Positions 26,140 through 34,537 of a stretch of 64,000 bases of DNA are shown piece after piece. Source of the stretch: Spirillospora albida (GTDB lineage Bacteria; Actinomycetota; Actinomycetes; Streptosporangiales; Streptosporangiaceae); assembly GCF_000718255.1 (NCBI RefSeq), contig NZ_JOFJ01000018.1:62001-126000 (forward strand). The letters are read 5' to 3'. The stretch's first letter is position 1. Every line of letters starts with the position of its first letter. Position numbers and translations under genes: made by a program. The notes below the pieces were generated by a model. That model made no database searches. It had not been told where the DNA came from and worked only from the letters and a program-made list of their open reading frames with translations.

Positions 26140-26829
26140 TCAGCGGCGATCGAGGCGGTGCGGGGAGGGCTCCAGCATGGGGACGAGGAAGCGCCGGGCG
26201 AGCGCGGCGAGCTGCTCGTCGTCGTCGAGGTCGACGAGCCTGCTGGGGATCGCCAGGAAGGACGCGGAGATCCGGACCATCATCTCGGCGACGTGGTCGA
26301 TGTCGAGGTCGCCGGACACGTGGCCGGCGCGCTGCTCGTGGCGGAGCTGGCCCGCGACGAACCGGCGCACGGTGGCGAGCGTCCCCCCGCCATCGCTGAT
26401 CATGGATCCGACGATCAGGTCCGGTTCCGTGGCGATGAGCCCGCCGATCAGGGGGTTGTCCCGGATGGCGCGCAGCGAGCCGACGAAGCCCAGCACCACC
26501 CGGTCGGCGACGGTCTCGGCGTGCCGGATCTCGGCGAGGAACCGGTCGAAGTAGCGGCGGAACTCCCGGCGCACCACCAGCTCGACCAGGGCGTCCTTGG
26601 TGGCGAACCGCCGGTAGACGGTGATCCGCGAGACCCCCGCCCGCCGCGCCACGTCCTCCATGGTCGAGCGCTGGATGCCCATCCTGCAGAACTGCTCGTA
26701 GGCGGCGTCCAGGACGCGGGCCCGGCTCTCGTCCGGGTCGTCGGCCCGCTCGACGGCGTCGCTGAAGGCGCGGTCGAGCAGGGACTCCGGGTCCGAGGAC
26801 GCCGCGAGGAACGACAGAACAGGTTCCAC
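26140..26829 (-). CDS. TetR-family regulator, probable repressor of lcp
   Basis: 229 residues from GTG 26829, which has AGGAGG at 5-nt spacing; an earlier GTG (26901) lacks a ribosome-binding site. The helix-turn-helix (about 40-85) contains STMEDVARRAGVSRITVYRRFATKDALVEL. The C-terminal ligand domain (about 100-225) is rich in aliphatic residues. It is divergent from the Lcp rubber oxygenase gene with a 171-bp gap holding a dyad. TetR proteins next to lcp have been described as Lcp repressors in rubber degraders such as Gordonia, so this role is likely by context. Confidence 0.88.
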   Translation of the reverse strand: MEPVLSFLAASSDPESLLDRAFSDAVERADDPDESRARVLDAAYEQFCRMGIQRSTMEDVARRAGVSRITVYRRFATKDALVELVVRREFRRYFDRFLAEIRHAETVADRVVLGFVGSLRAIRDNPLIGGLIATEPDLIVGSMISDGGGTLATVRRFVAGQLRHEQRAGHVSGDLDIDHVAEMMVRISASFLAIPSRLVDLDDDEQLAALARRFLVPMLEPSPHRLDRR

Positions 26830-26930
26830 GATCTCCTCCTGAGACACCCGATTCTGCCGCGATCCGGCCGCGGCCACACGGGGGCTTGTGACGGCCGACA
26901 CGGTGTGCTGTTATTGGCCCGGCACCGAAT

Positions 26931-26948
26931 GATACGCAGAAGCGCATC
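26931..26948. promoter_or_regulatory. Dyad between tetR and lcp
   Basis: GATACGC-AGAA-GCGCATC: 7-bp arms with one mismatch and a 4-nt spacer, 53 bp before the lcp start and in the divergent gap. Candidate operator for the neighbouring TetR protein. No clear -35/-10 pair could be fixed around it. Confidence 0.45.
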
Positions 26949-27000
26949 TTGTTTCAGCATATCAGTCCGGTGTCTCGCCACCCCGAGAAGGAGCAAGCAC

Positions 27001-28242
27001 ATGGAGCAACCCAGCAGGCGCAACGTGCTGATGGCGGGCGGGACGCTCGGCGCGGTCGGCGCGCTCGCCGCGGCGTCGCCGGCGCAGGCGTCCGCACTGT
27101 GGACGTGGTCCCCCAAGGGCTCGGTGGCGGGCTACGGCAAGGGCGCCGACCCGCGTGGGGTATGGGACCCCGAATGCGACGAACTGGTCGCCTCGCTGAT
27201 CGCGGGGGGCGCCGCCCCCCAGGTCAACAAGCTGCTGAAGACCTGGACGAAGAACGGCCAGGCACTGCCGAAGGGCCTGCCGGCGGACCTGCGGGACTTC
27301 ATGGAACGTGCCCGTCAGCTGCCGTCCTGGACGGACCAGGGCAAGCTGAAGACCGCCGTCGACTTCAACGAGAAGCGGGGCCTCTACCTCGGCGTCACCT
27401 ACGGGTTCGCCAGCGGGATGATGAGCACGGCCATCCCCAAGGAGGCGCGCGCGGTCTACTACTCCAAGGGCGGCGCGGACATGCGCGACCGCATCACCAA
27501 GACCGCCAAGCTGGGATACGACATCGGCACGTCGAACGCCTACAAAGACGACGGCGAGATGGTCGTGACGTGCGTCAAGACGCGGCTCGCGCACTCGGGG
27601 GTGCGGCACCTGCTGCCCAAGTCGCCCTACTGGACGAAGGCCGCCGACGAGAGCATCCCGATCAGCCAGGCGGACATGATGGTCACCTGGCACAGCCTGC
27701 CCACGACGGTCATGAAGAACCTCGTCAAATGGAAGGTTCCGATCCCCGCCGCCGAGTCCGAGGCGTTCCTGCACTCGTGGCAGGTCTGCGCGCACATGCT
27801 CGGCATCAGGGACGAGTACATCCCCAAGTCGTGGGACGAGGCGAACTCCCAGGCCGCGCAGGTCCTGGACCCGATCCTCGCCCCGACGCCCGAGGGCATC
27901 AAGCTCGCGGACATGCTCCTGAACCTCGCGTCCTTCATCGACGGGGGCATCCTCAGCAAGCCCGTCCTCGGCGCCCTCACCCGCTACATCCTGGGGCCGG
28001 AGATCGGGGACTGGCTGAAGATCCCCAAGGACCCGTTCTGGGACCCGATCTTCGAGAACGCCTGGGAGCCCTTCATCGCCGTCCGCGAGGGCCTCCTCAA
28101 GCTCGAGGACGCGCCGGGGGTCCTGCAGAAGGCGTACTGGGCCTTCGACGAGATCATCCGCCTGGGCGTGCTGCTCGTCCTGTCCGGGGGCGACCTGCCG
28201 ATCAGCATCGAGATCCCGGTGACCAACAACCCGCACTACTAG
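27001..28242 (+). CDS. lcp: Latex-clearing protein (Lcp), secreted haem b rubber oxygenase
   Basis: 413 residues. A Tat signal peptide (SRRNVLMAGGTLGAVG then Ala-rich to about ASA at 29-32) directs export of a folded, cofactor-containing protein. The mature part belongs to DUF2236. Residues known to matter in Lcp of Streptomyces sp. K30 occur at the same numbers here: E148, R164, K167, T168 (DRITKT) and the haem-ligating H198 (KTRLAHSG). Lcp cleaves double bonds of cis-1,4-polyisoprene to oligo-isoprenoids with aldehyde and ketone ends. AAGGAG lies 7 nt before the ATG. A divergent TetR gene and a downstream hairpin make a one-gene unit. No OxiAB-type dehydrogenase is adjacent. Confidence 0.93.
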   Translation: MEQPSRRNVLMAGGTLGAVGALAAASPAQASALWTWSPKGSVAGYGKGADPRGVWDPECDELVASLIAGGAAPQVNKLLKTWTKNGQALPKGLPADLRDFMERARQLPSWTDQGKLKTAVDFNEKRGLYLGVTYGFASGMMSTAIPKEARAVYYSKGGADMRDRITKTAKLGYDIGTSNAYKDDGEMVVTCVKTRLAHSGVRHLLPKSPYWTKAADESIPISQADMMVTWHSLPTTVMKNLVKWKVPIPAAESEAFLHSWQVCAHMLGIRDEYIPKSWDEANSQAAQVLDPILAPTPEGIKLADMLLNLASFIDGGILSKPVLGALTRYILGPEIGDWLKIPKDPFWDPIFENAWEPFIAVREGLLKLEDAPGVLQKAYWAFDEIIRLGVLLVLSGGDLPISIEIPVTNNPHY

Positions 28243-28249
28243 CGGGTTC

Positions 28250-28286
28250 CCTCGGGCCCGGAATCCACCGGATTCCGGGCCCGAGG
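28250..28286. terminator. Strong bidirectional hairpin terminator between lcp and gspE-like gene
   Basis: Perfect 16-bp arms (28250-28265 and 28271-28286) with a 5-nt loop (caccg), filling the 48-bp gap between two convergent genes. It serves lcp on the plus strand and the ATPase gene on the minus strand. Confidence 0.85.
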
Positions 28287-28290
28287 CATG

Positions 28291-29970
28291 TCAGGCGGCG
28301 ACGCGCAGGACCTCGGCGACGGACGTCTGCCCGGCGGCGGCCTTGGCCAGGCCGTCCGCGCGGAGGTCGCCCATGCCCTGCTCGGTCGCCACCCGCCGCA
28401 GCTCGTGCGCGGACGCGCGGCGGATCGTCAGCTGCTCGATCTCCTCCGACATCGTCATCACCTCGTGCAGCGCGATGCGCCCGCGGTAGCCGGTGTTCGA
28501 GCAGGAGCGGCAGCCGACGGGCTTCCACAGCGTCTTCGGCATGGGCACGTCGCCGAACGGCCAGCGCGCCGCGTCCAGCTCCGCCATGGTCGGGGCGTGC
28601 TCGCGCTTGCAGAAGTCGCAGAGCCGGCGGGCGAGGCGCTGCGCGAGGACGCAGTCGACCGACGAGCCGACGAGGAACGGCTCGATGCCCATCTCCGTCA
28701 GCCGCGTCACCGCGCTCGGCGCGTCGTTGGTGTGCAGGGTCGACAGGACGAGGTGGCCGGTGAGGGCGGCCTCGACCGCGAGCTGCGCGGTGGCGCGGTC
28801 GCGGATCTCGCCGATCAGGACGGTGTCGGGGTCGGACCGCAGGATCGCCGGCAGCACCGCCGCGAACGTCAGGCCCGCCTTGTGGTCGACCTGGATCTGG
28901 TTGACGCCGGGCAGCCGGTACTCGACCGGGTCCTCGACCGTGATGATGTTGACGGTGGGGGAGATCAGCGCGGCGAGCGTCGCGTACAGGGTGGTGGACT
29001 TGCCGGAGCCGGTCGGGCCGGTGACCAGCAGCATCCCGTGCGGCTTCGCGAAGGACGCGCTGTAGCGGGCGTGGTTGTCCGCGCTGAACCCGAGGGCCTG
29101 GAGCTCCAGCGTGATGCCGTTGGTGTCGAGGACCCGCAGCACCACCTTCTCGCCCCACACCGTCGGCAGCGTCGCGGTGCGCAGGTCGACCGACCGGTGC
29201 GCGGTGTGCACGGTGATCCGGCCGTTCTGCGGGACGCGCCGCTCGGTGATGTCGATGTTCGACATGATCTTCAGCCGGGAGACGAGCGCGGCCTGCACCT
29301 CGCGCGGCACCGTGTCGACCTCGTGCAGCACGCCGTCGATGCGGCAGCGGACCCGCATGTCGCCCTCGGTGGGCTCCAGGTGCAGGTCGGACGCCCGGTT
29401 GGCGATGGCCTGCTCGATCAGCGAGTTCACGTACCGGACGATCGGCGCGTCGTCGCCGGCGTCCGCGATCCCGGCGACGCTCGCCGTCTCGGTCTCCTGC
29501 CGGGTCCGCAGCGACGCGGCGATGTCGGCGAGGTCGGTGTCCTCCCGGCGCAGCCGGTCGATGATCGTCCGGAGTTCGGACCGGGCCACCACGACGGGCC
29601 GGACCGTCAGCCCGGTCGCGGCGCGGACGTCGTCCAGCGCGACGACGTCGGCGGGGTCGGTGATGCCGACGACGAGCTCGCCGTCCTTCAACGACAGGCC
29701 GAGGACGCGGTGCCTCAGCACCAGCGGCAGCGGGATCCGGCGGACCGCGGCGGGCTCGATCGGGTACCCGGCGAGGTCCACGCTGGCGACGCCGTGCGCC
29801 TCCGCGGACGCCTCGGTCAGCTGCGTCTCGGTGACGAGGTGCTCGTTGATGAGGACGTGGCGGATCGACCGCCCGGTGCGCTCGGCCTCGTCGGTGGCGC
29901 GCTTCAGGGCGTCCTCGCCGACCCCGCGGCGCCCGAGCGCCTCGAGCAGCGGGCGGAAGCTCTCGTTCAT
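28291..29970 (-). CDS. GspE/PulE/PilB-family secretion or pilus assembly ATPase
   Basis: 559 residues. The N-terminal MshEN domain (about 5-145) is followed by the ATPase core: Walker A GPTGSGKST (about 310), the Asp box (VEDPVEY), Walker B LIGEIRD and the His box (VLSTLHTND). A zinc site CDFC...CRSC (about 460-495) is typical of PulE/PilB. Such hexameric ATPases extend type IV pili or type II pseudopili. No pilin, PilC or prepilin peptidase gene lies in the window, so it is either an orphan or the end of a split locus. ATG 29970 is the family start (MNESFRPLLEAL). Confidence 0.93.
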   Translation of the reverse strand: MNESFRPLLEALGRRGVGEDALKRATDEAERTGRSIRHVLINEHLVTETQLTEASAEAHGVASVDLAGYPIEPAAVRRIPLPLVLRHRVLGLSLKDGELVVGITDPADVVALDDVRAATGLTVRPVVVARSELRTIIDRLRREDTDLADIAASLRTRQETETASVAGIADAGDDAPIVRYVNSLIEQAIANRASDLHLEPTEGDMRVRCRIDGVLHEVDTVPREVQAALVSRLKIMSNIDITERRVPQNGRITVHTAHRSVDLRTATLPTVWGEKVVLRVLDTNGITLELQALGFSADNHARYSASFAKPHGMLLVTGPTGSGKSTTLYATLAALISPTVNIITVEDPVEYRLPGVNQIQVDHKAGLTFAAVLPAILRSDPDTVLIGEIRDRATAQLAVEAALTGHLVLSTLHTNDAPSAVTRLTEMGIEPFLVGSSVDCVLAQRLARRLCDFCKREHAPTMAELDAARWPFGDVPMPKTLWKPVGCRSCSNTGYRGRIALHEVMTMSEEIEQLTIRRASAHELRRVATEQGMGDLRADGLAKAAAGQTSVAEVLRVAA

Positions 29971-30089
29971 CGTCCCTCGATCCGGTGGCGGTCCTCGTGT
30001 CCCATCGGCGGGGACGGGCGCCACCTGAGCCGGGAAATGGGCGAAGCCGCCGCCGGGGTCGGCCCGGCGGCGGCTTCGCGGTCGAGGGG

Positions 30090-31178
30090 TCAGCGGACGT
30101 TGACGTAGTCGGTGCGGCTCGTGCTCGCGACCCTTCCGCCGTCGCCGCCGAAGGCGACCTGCCAGGTGCCGTCCAGCCGGGCGGTCACGGTCGTCCGGAA
30201 CGTGCCGCTCGCGTCCGTGGTGACGGTCTTGACCGACGAGCGGGCGGTGGCGCCCTTCTTCTGGAACACGAGGGTCACCCTCGCGCCCGGGACCGGCGCG
30301 CCGGTGTCGTCGCGGTGCAGCGTCCCCTTGACGACCAGTACGCGGCCCTTCCTGACGGGTTCGGGCGAGACGTTCATCGTCCGGATCCGCGTGGCGGCCT
30401 TCCCGCGCGCCAGCGTCTGCAGCGAGGCGTAGTTGCCGTTGAAGACGTTCTGGTCGCCGGGGAAGATGCCGGAGGAGTCGTACTGCCAGATGGCCTGCTG
30501 CTTCCACCCGGGGGGCAGCGGGCCCAGCGTCGACGAGTACTGGGCGATCCACAGGGAGTTGCCACTGAACGCGGTGCTGTCCCCTGTGCAGGTCTTCCAC
30601 CAGTAGCCGTTGGTGTAGATGATGGGCTTGCGGCCGGTGAGGACGGCGTACCGGTCGCTGAACTCCTTGACCCAGGCCACCATCTTTGCGTCGGAGAACC
30701 CGTAGCAGGTGTCGAGGCCGTTGGACGACTGGTAGGGGTTGAACTCGATGTCCAGGACGCCGGGCAGCGTCCATCCGTCGGCGGTCCAGTGGCCGCCGTT
30801 CTTGACGAAGTAGTCGGCCTGCGCCGCGCCGCTGGACTTGTGCGGCAGCGCGAAATGGTACGCACCCCGGATCATGCCGACGTTCCGGGCGCCCGTGTAC
30901 TGCTGGGAGTAGTACGGGTTGCGGTACGTCACGGACTCGGTCGCCTTGATGAACGCGAAGCGCGCGCCGTCCTTCCAGACCTGCGGCCAGGACACGTTCG
31001 GCTGGTGGCTGCTCACGTCCAGGCCCTTGATGCCGGGGGGCACCGAGGCGGCGACCGGGAGGGCGGCCTGCCGGACGGGCTCCCGCGCGGGCGCGGCGAG
31101 GGCGGGGGTGGCGGAGAGCGCGCCGGCCAGGACGGCGGCGGCCAGGCCGCCGGCGGTCGGGCCAGTGAGGGGTTTCAT
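30090..31178 (-). CDS. Secreted GH25 lysozyme with C-terminal Ig-like domain
   Basis: 362 residues. A Sec signal peptide (MKPLTGPTAGG, then hydrophobic, cleaved near ALA at about 29-31) is followed by GH25 (about 50-250), which begins IKGLDVSSHQ and carries the catalytic DIEFNP (Asp/Glu pair). The last 100 residues (about 262-362) form a beta-rich domain with GTLHRDDTGAPVPGARVTL, similar to bacterial Ig-like modules that bind surfaces. GH25 enzymes cut the beta-1,4 bond between MurNAc and GlcNAc. ATG 31178 is used; a TTG at 31193 is also in frame. It may remodel the wall or act against other bacteria. Confidence 0.9.
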   Translation of the reverse strand: MKPLTGPTAGGLAAAVLAGALSATPALAAPAREPVRQAALPVAASVPPGIKGLDVSSHQPNVSWPQVWKDGARFAFIKATESVTYRNPYYSQQYTGARNVGMIRGAYHFALPHKSSGAAQADYFVKNGGHWTADGWTLPGVLDIEFNPYQSSNGLDTCYGFSDAKMVAWVKEFSDRYAVLTGRKPIIYTNGYWWKTCTGDSTAFSGNSLWIAQYSSTLGPLPPGWKQQAIWQYDSSGIFPGDQNVFNGNYASLQTLARGKAATRIRTMNVSPEPVRKGRVLVVKGTLHRDDTGAPVPGARVTLVFQKKGATARSSVKTVTTDASGTFRTTVTARLDGTWQVAFGGDGGRVASTSRTDYVNVR

Positions 31179-31369
31179 TTCGGGGGCCCCCAAGGTCAGG
31201 GATGGGATCTCCCCTTCCGATCGGCTCCCTTGGGGAACACATGAGCATTTCTCGCCCTCGGCGTGGCCCCGGCGGTGCCCGGATGAACGCGAACGAGGTG
31301 CGGTGCGTCACCGTTTCGGGATGTCCGAAAAGTGTTGCACCGCACCTCGGTTGGAGCGGGGTGGGGGCG

Positions 31370-31699
31370 TCAGCGGGCCAGGCGGATCCGCCAGGGGCGG
31401 CGGGCGTGCCGGTCGCCGGCGCGGAGCGTCCGGGCGGCCGCGCCCGGCAGCGCGTCCGGGCGCGCCGGGGCGGAGGCGGCCGGGACCAGGGGCGTCACCG
31501 GCGCGGGGACCTCCCGCGCGGACGGGAACGCCGTGGCGCACTCGGGGCAGGCGTACACGCCCCGGTCGTCGGGCAGGCGGCCGACGCGGACGACGGGCCG
31601 CGGCCATGCCTTGGAGCAGACGGCGCAGGCGTCCCCGTCGCGCTGGCGCTCGTCCAGGCAGGCGGGGTCGATCAGCAGCTCGATGCCGTTTGCGGACAA
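31370..31699 (-). CDS. Small Cys-rich (zinc-ribbon-like) protein of unknown function
   Basis: 109 residues, starting at TTG 31699 with GGGGG about 8 nt upstream. Two cysteine pairs (CAVC at about 26-29, preceded by DGDA, and CPEC at about 51-54, followed by ATAF) have the spacing of a short zinc ribbon. The C-terminal half (about 60-109) is Ala/Pro/Arg-rich and probably disordered and basic, which could bind nucleic acid. I do not recognise the family. The gene stands alone, divergent from the glycan cluster. An inverted repeat GTTAC-N9-GTAAC (31716-31734) lies just upstream. The start is uncertain. Confidence 0.55.
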   Translation of the reverse strand: MSANGIELLIDPACLDERQRDGDACAVCSKAWPRPVVRVGRLPDDRGVYACPECATAFPSAREVPAPVTPLVPAASAPARPDALPGAAARTLRAGDRHARRPWRIRLAR

Positions 31700-32041
31700 C
31701 CGCTACACCCCCTTCGTTACAGAACGAGAGTAACCGATTGCGCACGTGGTGTCACATTTGAACTGTTGCAGGGGGTTGCTCGCCCTGCTCGAGAGGTTCG
31801 CCGCCGACGGTCCTCGGCCGATCGAGCGGTGGCGCGTGCCGTACAGGCGACGCGGACGCGGCCCGTTCTCCGACCCGGGTGCGTCGCGCCGGAGCCGGTG
31901 ATCCGGGTTTCGCGCTGCGGCCGCCCGGCTGCCGGAGCGGATTCGGATGTGTCAAGAGTCGGGAAAGTTGTGATGGAGCCTCGCTCGGAGATCGTCGCCG
32001 GTCCGTAGTGTTGAGTGCCCGGAGACGGTTTCGGGGAGACA
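31700..32041. other. Divergent intergenic region upstream of the glycan cluster
   Basis: 342 bp without a convincing gene. The left part has an AT-richer stretch with the inverted repeat GTTAC-N9-GTAAC (31716-31734), probably promoter/operator DNA for the small Cys-rich gene. The right end carries GGGGAG as ribosome-binding site for the glycan gene at 32042. A promoter for that operon should lie in 31920-32030, but no clear hexamers can be named. Confidence 0.5.
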
Positions 32042-33658
32042 ATGAACCTAGATGTCGACGACCAGGACTTCCGGCGTTTTCTGGAAGCCGCTGAACTCTA
32101 CTGGAAAAGAGGACGTTCCGGATCTTCGACAGAAAGATGGATCGTTGTCGAGGCGTTCCATCCCGACATTCGGGTCCATATCCGTAATCTCACGCTGGGC
32201 GGCGTGCTGAGCCGGATCACCGGCGCGCGCCTGCTGGTCCTGACGGGTGCCGATCCCGAATGGAAGACGACATTCTGGAAGCGGTTCGACACGGACCGCG
32301 TGCGGGCGCTCGCCGAGGCGTACGGGGCGGACGAGGTTCTGGACGTCCATGCCCTCGCGGCCCGGCAAGTGCGGGACGGTGCGCTGCCCGATGCCGACCT
32401 CGACCCCGGATCGCTCGCAGCGCGGACCGACTCCACGCTGTGCCGGCTGCTCTGCGCGCCCCGCGTCCCCGCCGGGTACGACCGCGCACCCCGCGCCGGG
32501 CTGGGCCGGGCCCTCGCCGCCGTCTACGCCATGGTCTTTCACCGGTACGCGCCGGAGGCCCTGATCACGTGCGACGTCGAGTACGACCAGTGGGGGCTGG
32601 CGGTCGAGCTCGCCATGCGGTGGGACGTCCCGGTCCTGCACGCCCAGACGACCGGGTCGATGAAGGCGTACGCGCTGTTCCCCGGAAGCCGGGTGGGAGA
32701 GCCGACCTTCCGCGGTGAACTCACGCTCCAGATCGGCGACTTCTTCCGTGCGAACGTCTGGGAGAACCGATCGCTCCTCGAGCCGGGCGTCGCCCGGGTG
32801 ATGGAGCGGTCGCGGCTCAACATGGGGCGGCCCAGCTGGTGGCGCAAGGACGGTCAGGCAGCCCTGGAACTGCGCACGGAGGCCGAGCGGGAACGGTTCC
32901 GTGTCTTCGCCCAGGACCGTTTCGGATTCGACCACGACCGGCCCGTCGTCGCCGTCTTCGCACACGCGCTGTCGGACGCCCTCGGCACCAACCGGGAGGT
33001 GTTCGCCGACCTCGCCGAATGGCTGGAGGAGACCGCCAGGTTCGCCTACGGGCGCAGCGACGCGAACTGGTTGTTCCTGGACCACCCCCACCAGAGGATC
33101 TTTGACGAGACGGGGTTCTTCAAGGAACTCGCCGGGCAGTACGCGGGGGCGCCGAATCTGCGGTTCCTGCCGAGCGTCGACCTTTCCAAGAATTCCCTTT
33201 ACGCACTCACCGATCTCGGCGTCACCGTCCGCGGCAGCGTCGCGAACGAGCTGCCCGCCCTGGGCGTGCCCGTCCTGCAGGCGGGCTGGTCGGAGTGGAG
33301 CGGCTGCGGATTCTCCCAGGTCGCCGCCGACCGCAGCGGGTACTGGAAGGCGCTGGACGACTCGATCGGCGCGATCACGGCGGGCCGCCCGCTCCTCACC
33401 GACGATCAGAAGGCGGGCGCCCGGCTCTGGCAGTGGTTCTACCGCTGCGGCACCGACGTTCCGTCGCAGCTCGTCCCGCACTGGGAGACGATGCCGGCGC
33501 GGACGCTGCTGGAGCATCTGGAGACGCGGATGCTGCAGATCGAGGACGACGGCGAACCGCTGCACGCGGCGGTCGCGCGGATGTGGGAGCGGCGGGAGCC
33601 CGTGCTGACCCGGTTCGACCTGACCGACGCGGCGGAGATCCGGAGGCATGTCCGATGA
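32042..33658 (+). CDS. Capsule/surface-polysaccharide biosynthesis-like protein (GT-B-like)
   Basis: 538 residues with no signal peptide or membrane helix. The C-terminal third contains LRFLPSVDLSKNSLYALTDL, then GVTVRGSVANELPALGVPVL. This resembles capsule-polysaccharide synthesis proteins and GT-B glycosyltransferases, where a conserved Ser/Asn-Glu region binds the nucleotide. An earlier segment (about 160-230) contains ALITCDVEYDQWGLAVELAMRWDVPVLHAQ, a second Rossmann-like half. GGGGAG precedes ATG 32042. Its end overlaps the next gene by 4 bp (ATGA) and it opens the glycan operon. It probably transfers a sugar or sugar phosphate to a surface polymer; donor and acceptor are unknown. Confidence 0.6.
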   Translation: MNLDVDDQDFRRFLEAAELYWKRGRSGSSTERWIVVEAFHPDIRVHIRNLTLGGVLSRITGARLLVLTGADPEWKTTFWKRFDTDRVRALAEAYGADEVLDVHALAARQVRDGALPDADLDPGSLAARTDSTLCRLLCAPRVPAGYDRAPRAGLGRALAAVYAMVFHRYAPEALITCDVEYDQWGLAVELAMRWDVPVLHAQTTGSMKAYALFPGSRVGEPTFRGELTLQIGDFFRANVWENRSLLEPGVARVMERSRLNMGRPSWWRKDGQAALELRTEAERERFRVFAQDRFGFDHDRPVVAVFAHALSDALGTNREVFADLAEWLEETARFAYGRSDANWLFLDHPHQRIFDETGFFKELAGQYAGAPNLRFLPSVDLSKNSLYALTDLGVTVRGSVANELPALGVPVLQAGWSEWSGCGFSQVAADRSGYWKALDDSIGAITAGRPLLTDDQKAGARLWQWFYRCGTDVPSQLVPHWETMPARTLLEHLETRMLQIEDDGEPLHAAVARMWERREPVLTRFDLTDAAEIRRHVR

Positions 33659-34494
33659 ACGTCCAGGACGCGCACGCAGGCGCGCTGACCATCGACGACG
33701 GCCGCGCGCCTGAGATCAGGGCGGTCGAGAACGTGCTGCGCCGCACGGGCCGCCTCGGCCGGTGCACCGGGTCGCCCGCGGCGGTCGGGGCGCGGATCCC
33801 GACGATGGAGGGGCGGGTGCGGGTGACCGTCCGGCTCGGGATCCGCGCCGGCGGAGAGGACGACCCGCGGCTTCCCCGGGCCGTTCTCGTGCGGGCCCAG
33901 GGAAGGGTTCGCGGCGCGGTCCTGCTCGTCCCGCGCAAGAAGGGCGTGCGGACGGCGCCGCTGGAGTTCGACCTCGACCCCGGGGAGATCGCCCCTGAGG
34001 GGTTCCTGCTGGTCGAGTTCTGGGACGCCGCCGCCCGCGCCGCCCTGCCCGGCATGGGCGGTCTCGCCGGCGTCCTCATTCAGTCGCTCCACGTCCAGGC
34101 GCCGGGTGCCCCGGCGAGCCCGCTGTCGCTCGGCTCCGGTGAGCCCGCCGGACGCCTCGCGGCCTGCGGCTTCTTCGTCGTCAATCCCAGCGCCGACGAC
34201 GTGACCGTCACGCTGTCCGCCGCACCGTCCGCCCAGCGGGGGCGCGCCGCCCGTCTGCTGGGCCTGGCAGCGCAGCGCGCGGCGCCGTGGTGTCCGGAGC
34301 CCGCCGCCCGGTCCCTCGTCGATGGTGCGGACGCGGCGGTCATGCTCGCCCGCACCGGACGCGACGCGTGCGAATTCCTGATCCCGGCGCGTCCCGAGCC
34401 CGTCGTGGTGTTCCCCGACGGAATCCGGGCAGGTCACACCGCGTCGCACGCCATCACCGTGAGCGGACGGCCGGGCGCGGAGTCCCGCCGATGA
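33655..34494 (+). CDS. Unknown protein of the glycan cluster
   Basis: 279 residues. I do not recognise the family. It has no signal peptide and no membrane segment. The composition alternates hydrophobic and charged residues (LRVTVRLGIRAGGE-like strands, FLLVEFWDAAARAALPGMGG, CGFFVVNPSADDVTVTLSAA), suggesting a mainly beta-sandwich protein, possibly carbohydrate-binding. It is translationally coupled to the preceding capsule-like gene (ATGA, 33655-33658) and lies 43 bp before the GT2-TagF gene. Its position suggests a partner protein in polymer synthesis, for example an acceptor- or product-binding subunit; this is context only. Confidence 0.6.
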   Translation: MNVQDAHAGALTIDDGRAPEIRAVENVLRRTGRLGRCTGSPAAVGARIPTMEGRVRVTVRLGIRAGGEDDPRLPRAVLVRAQGRVRGAVLLVPRKKGVRTAPLEFDLDPGEIAPEGFLLVEFWDAAARAALPGMGGLAGVLIQSLHVQAPGAPASPLSLGSGEPAGRLAACGFFVVNPSADDVTVTLSAAPSAQRGRAARLLGLAAQRAAPWCPEPAARSLVDGADAAVMLARTGRDACEFLIPARPEPVVVFPDGIRAGHTASHAITVSGRPGAESRR

Positions 34495-34537
34495 TCCCCG
34501 GCGCGGGGGCGTCCTGTCAGTGATCCTGGAGAGGCCC

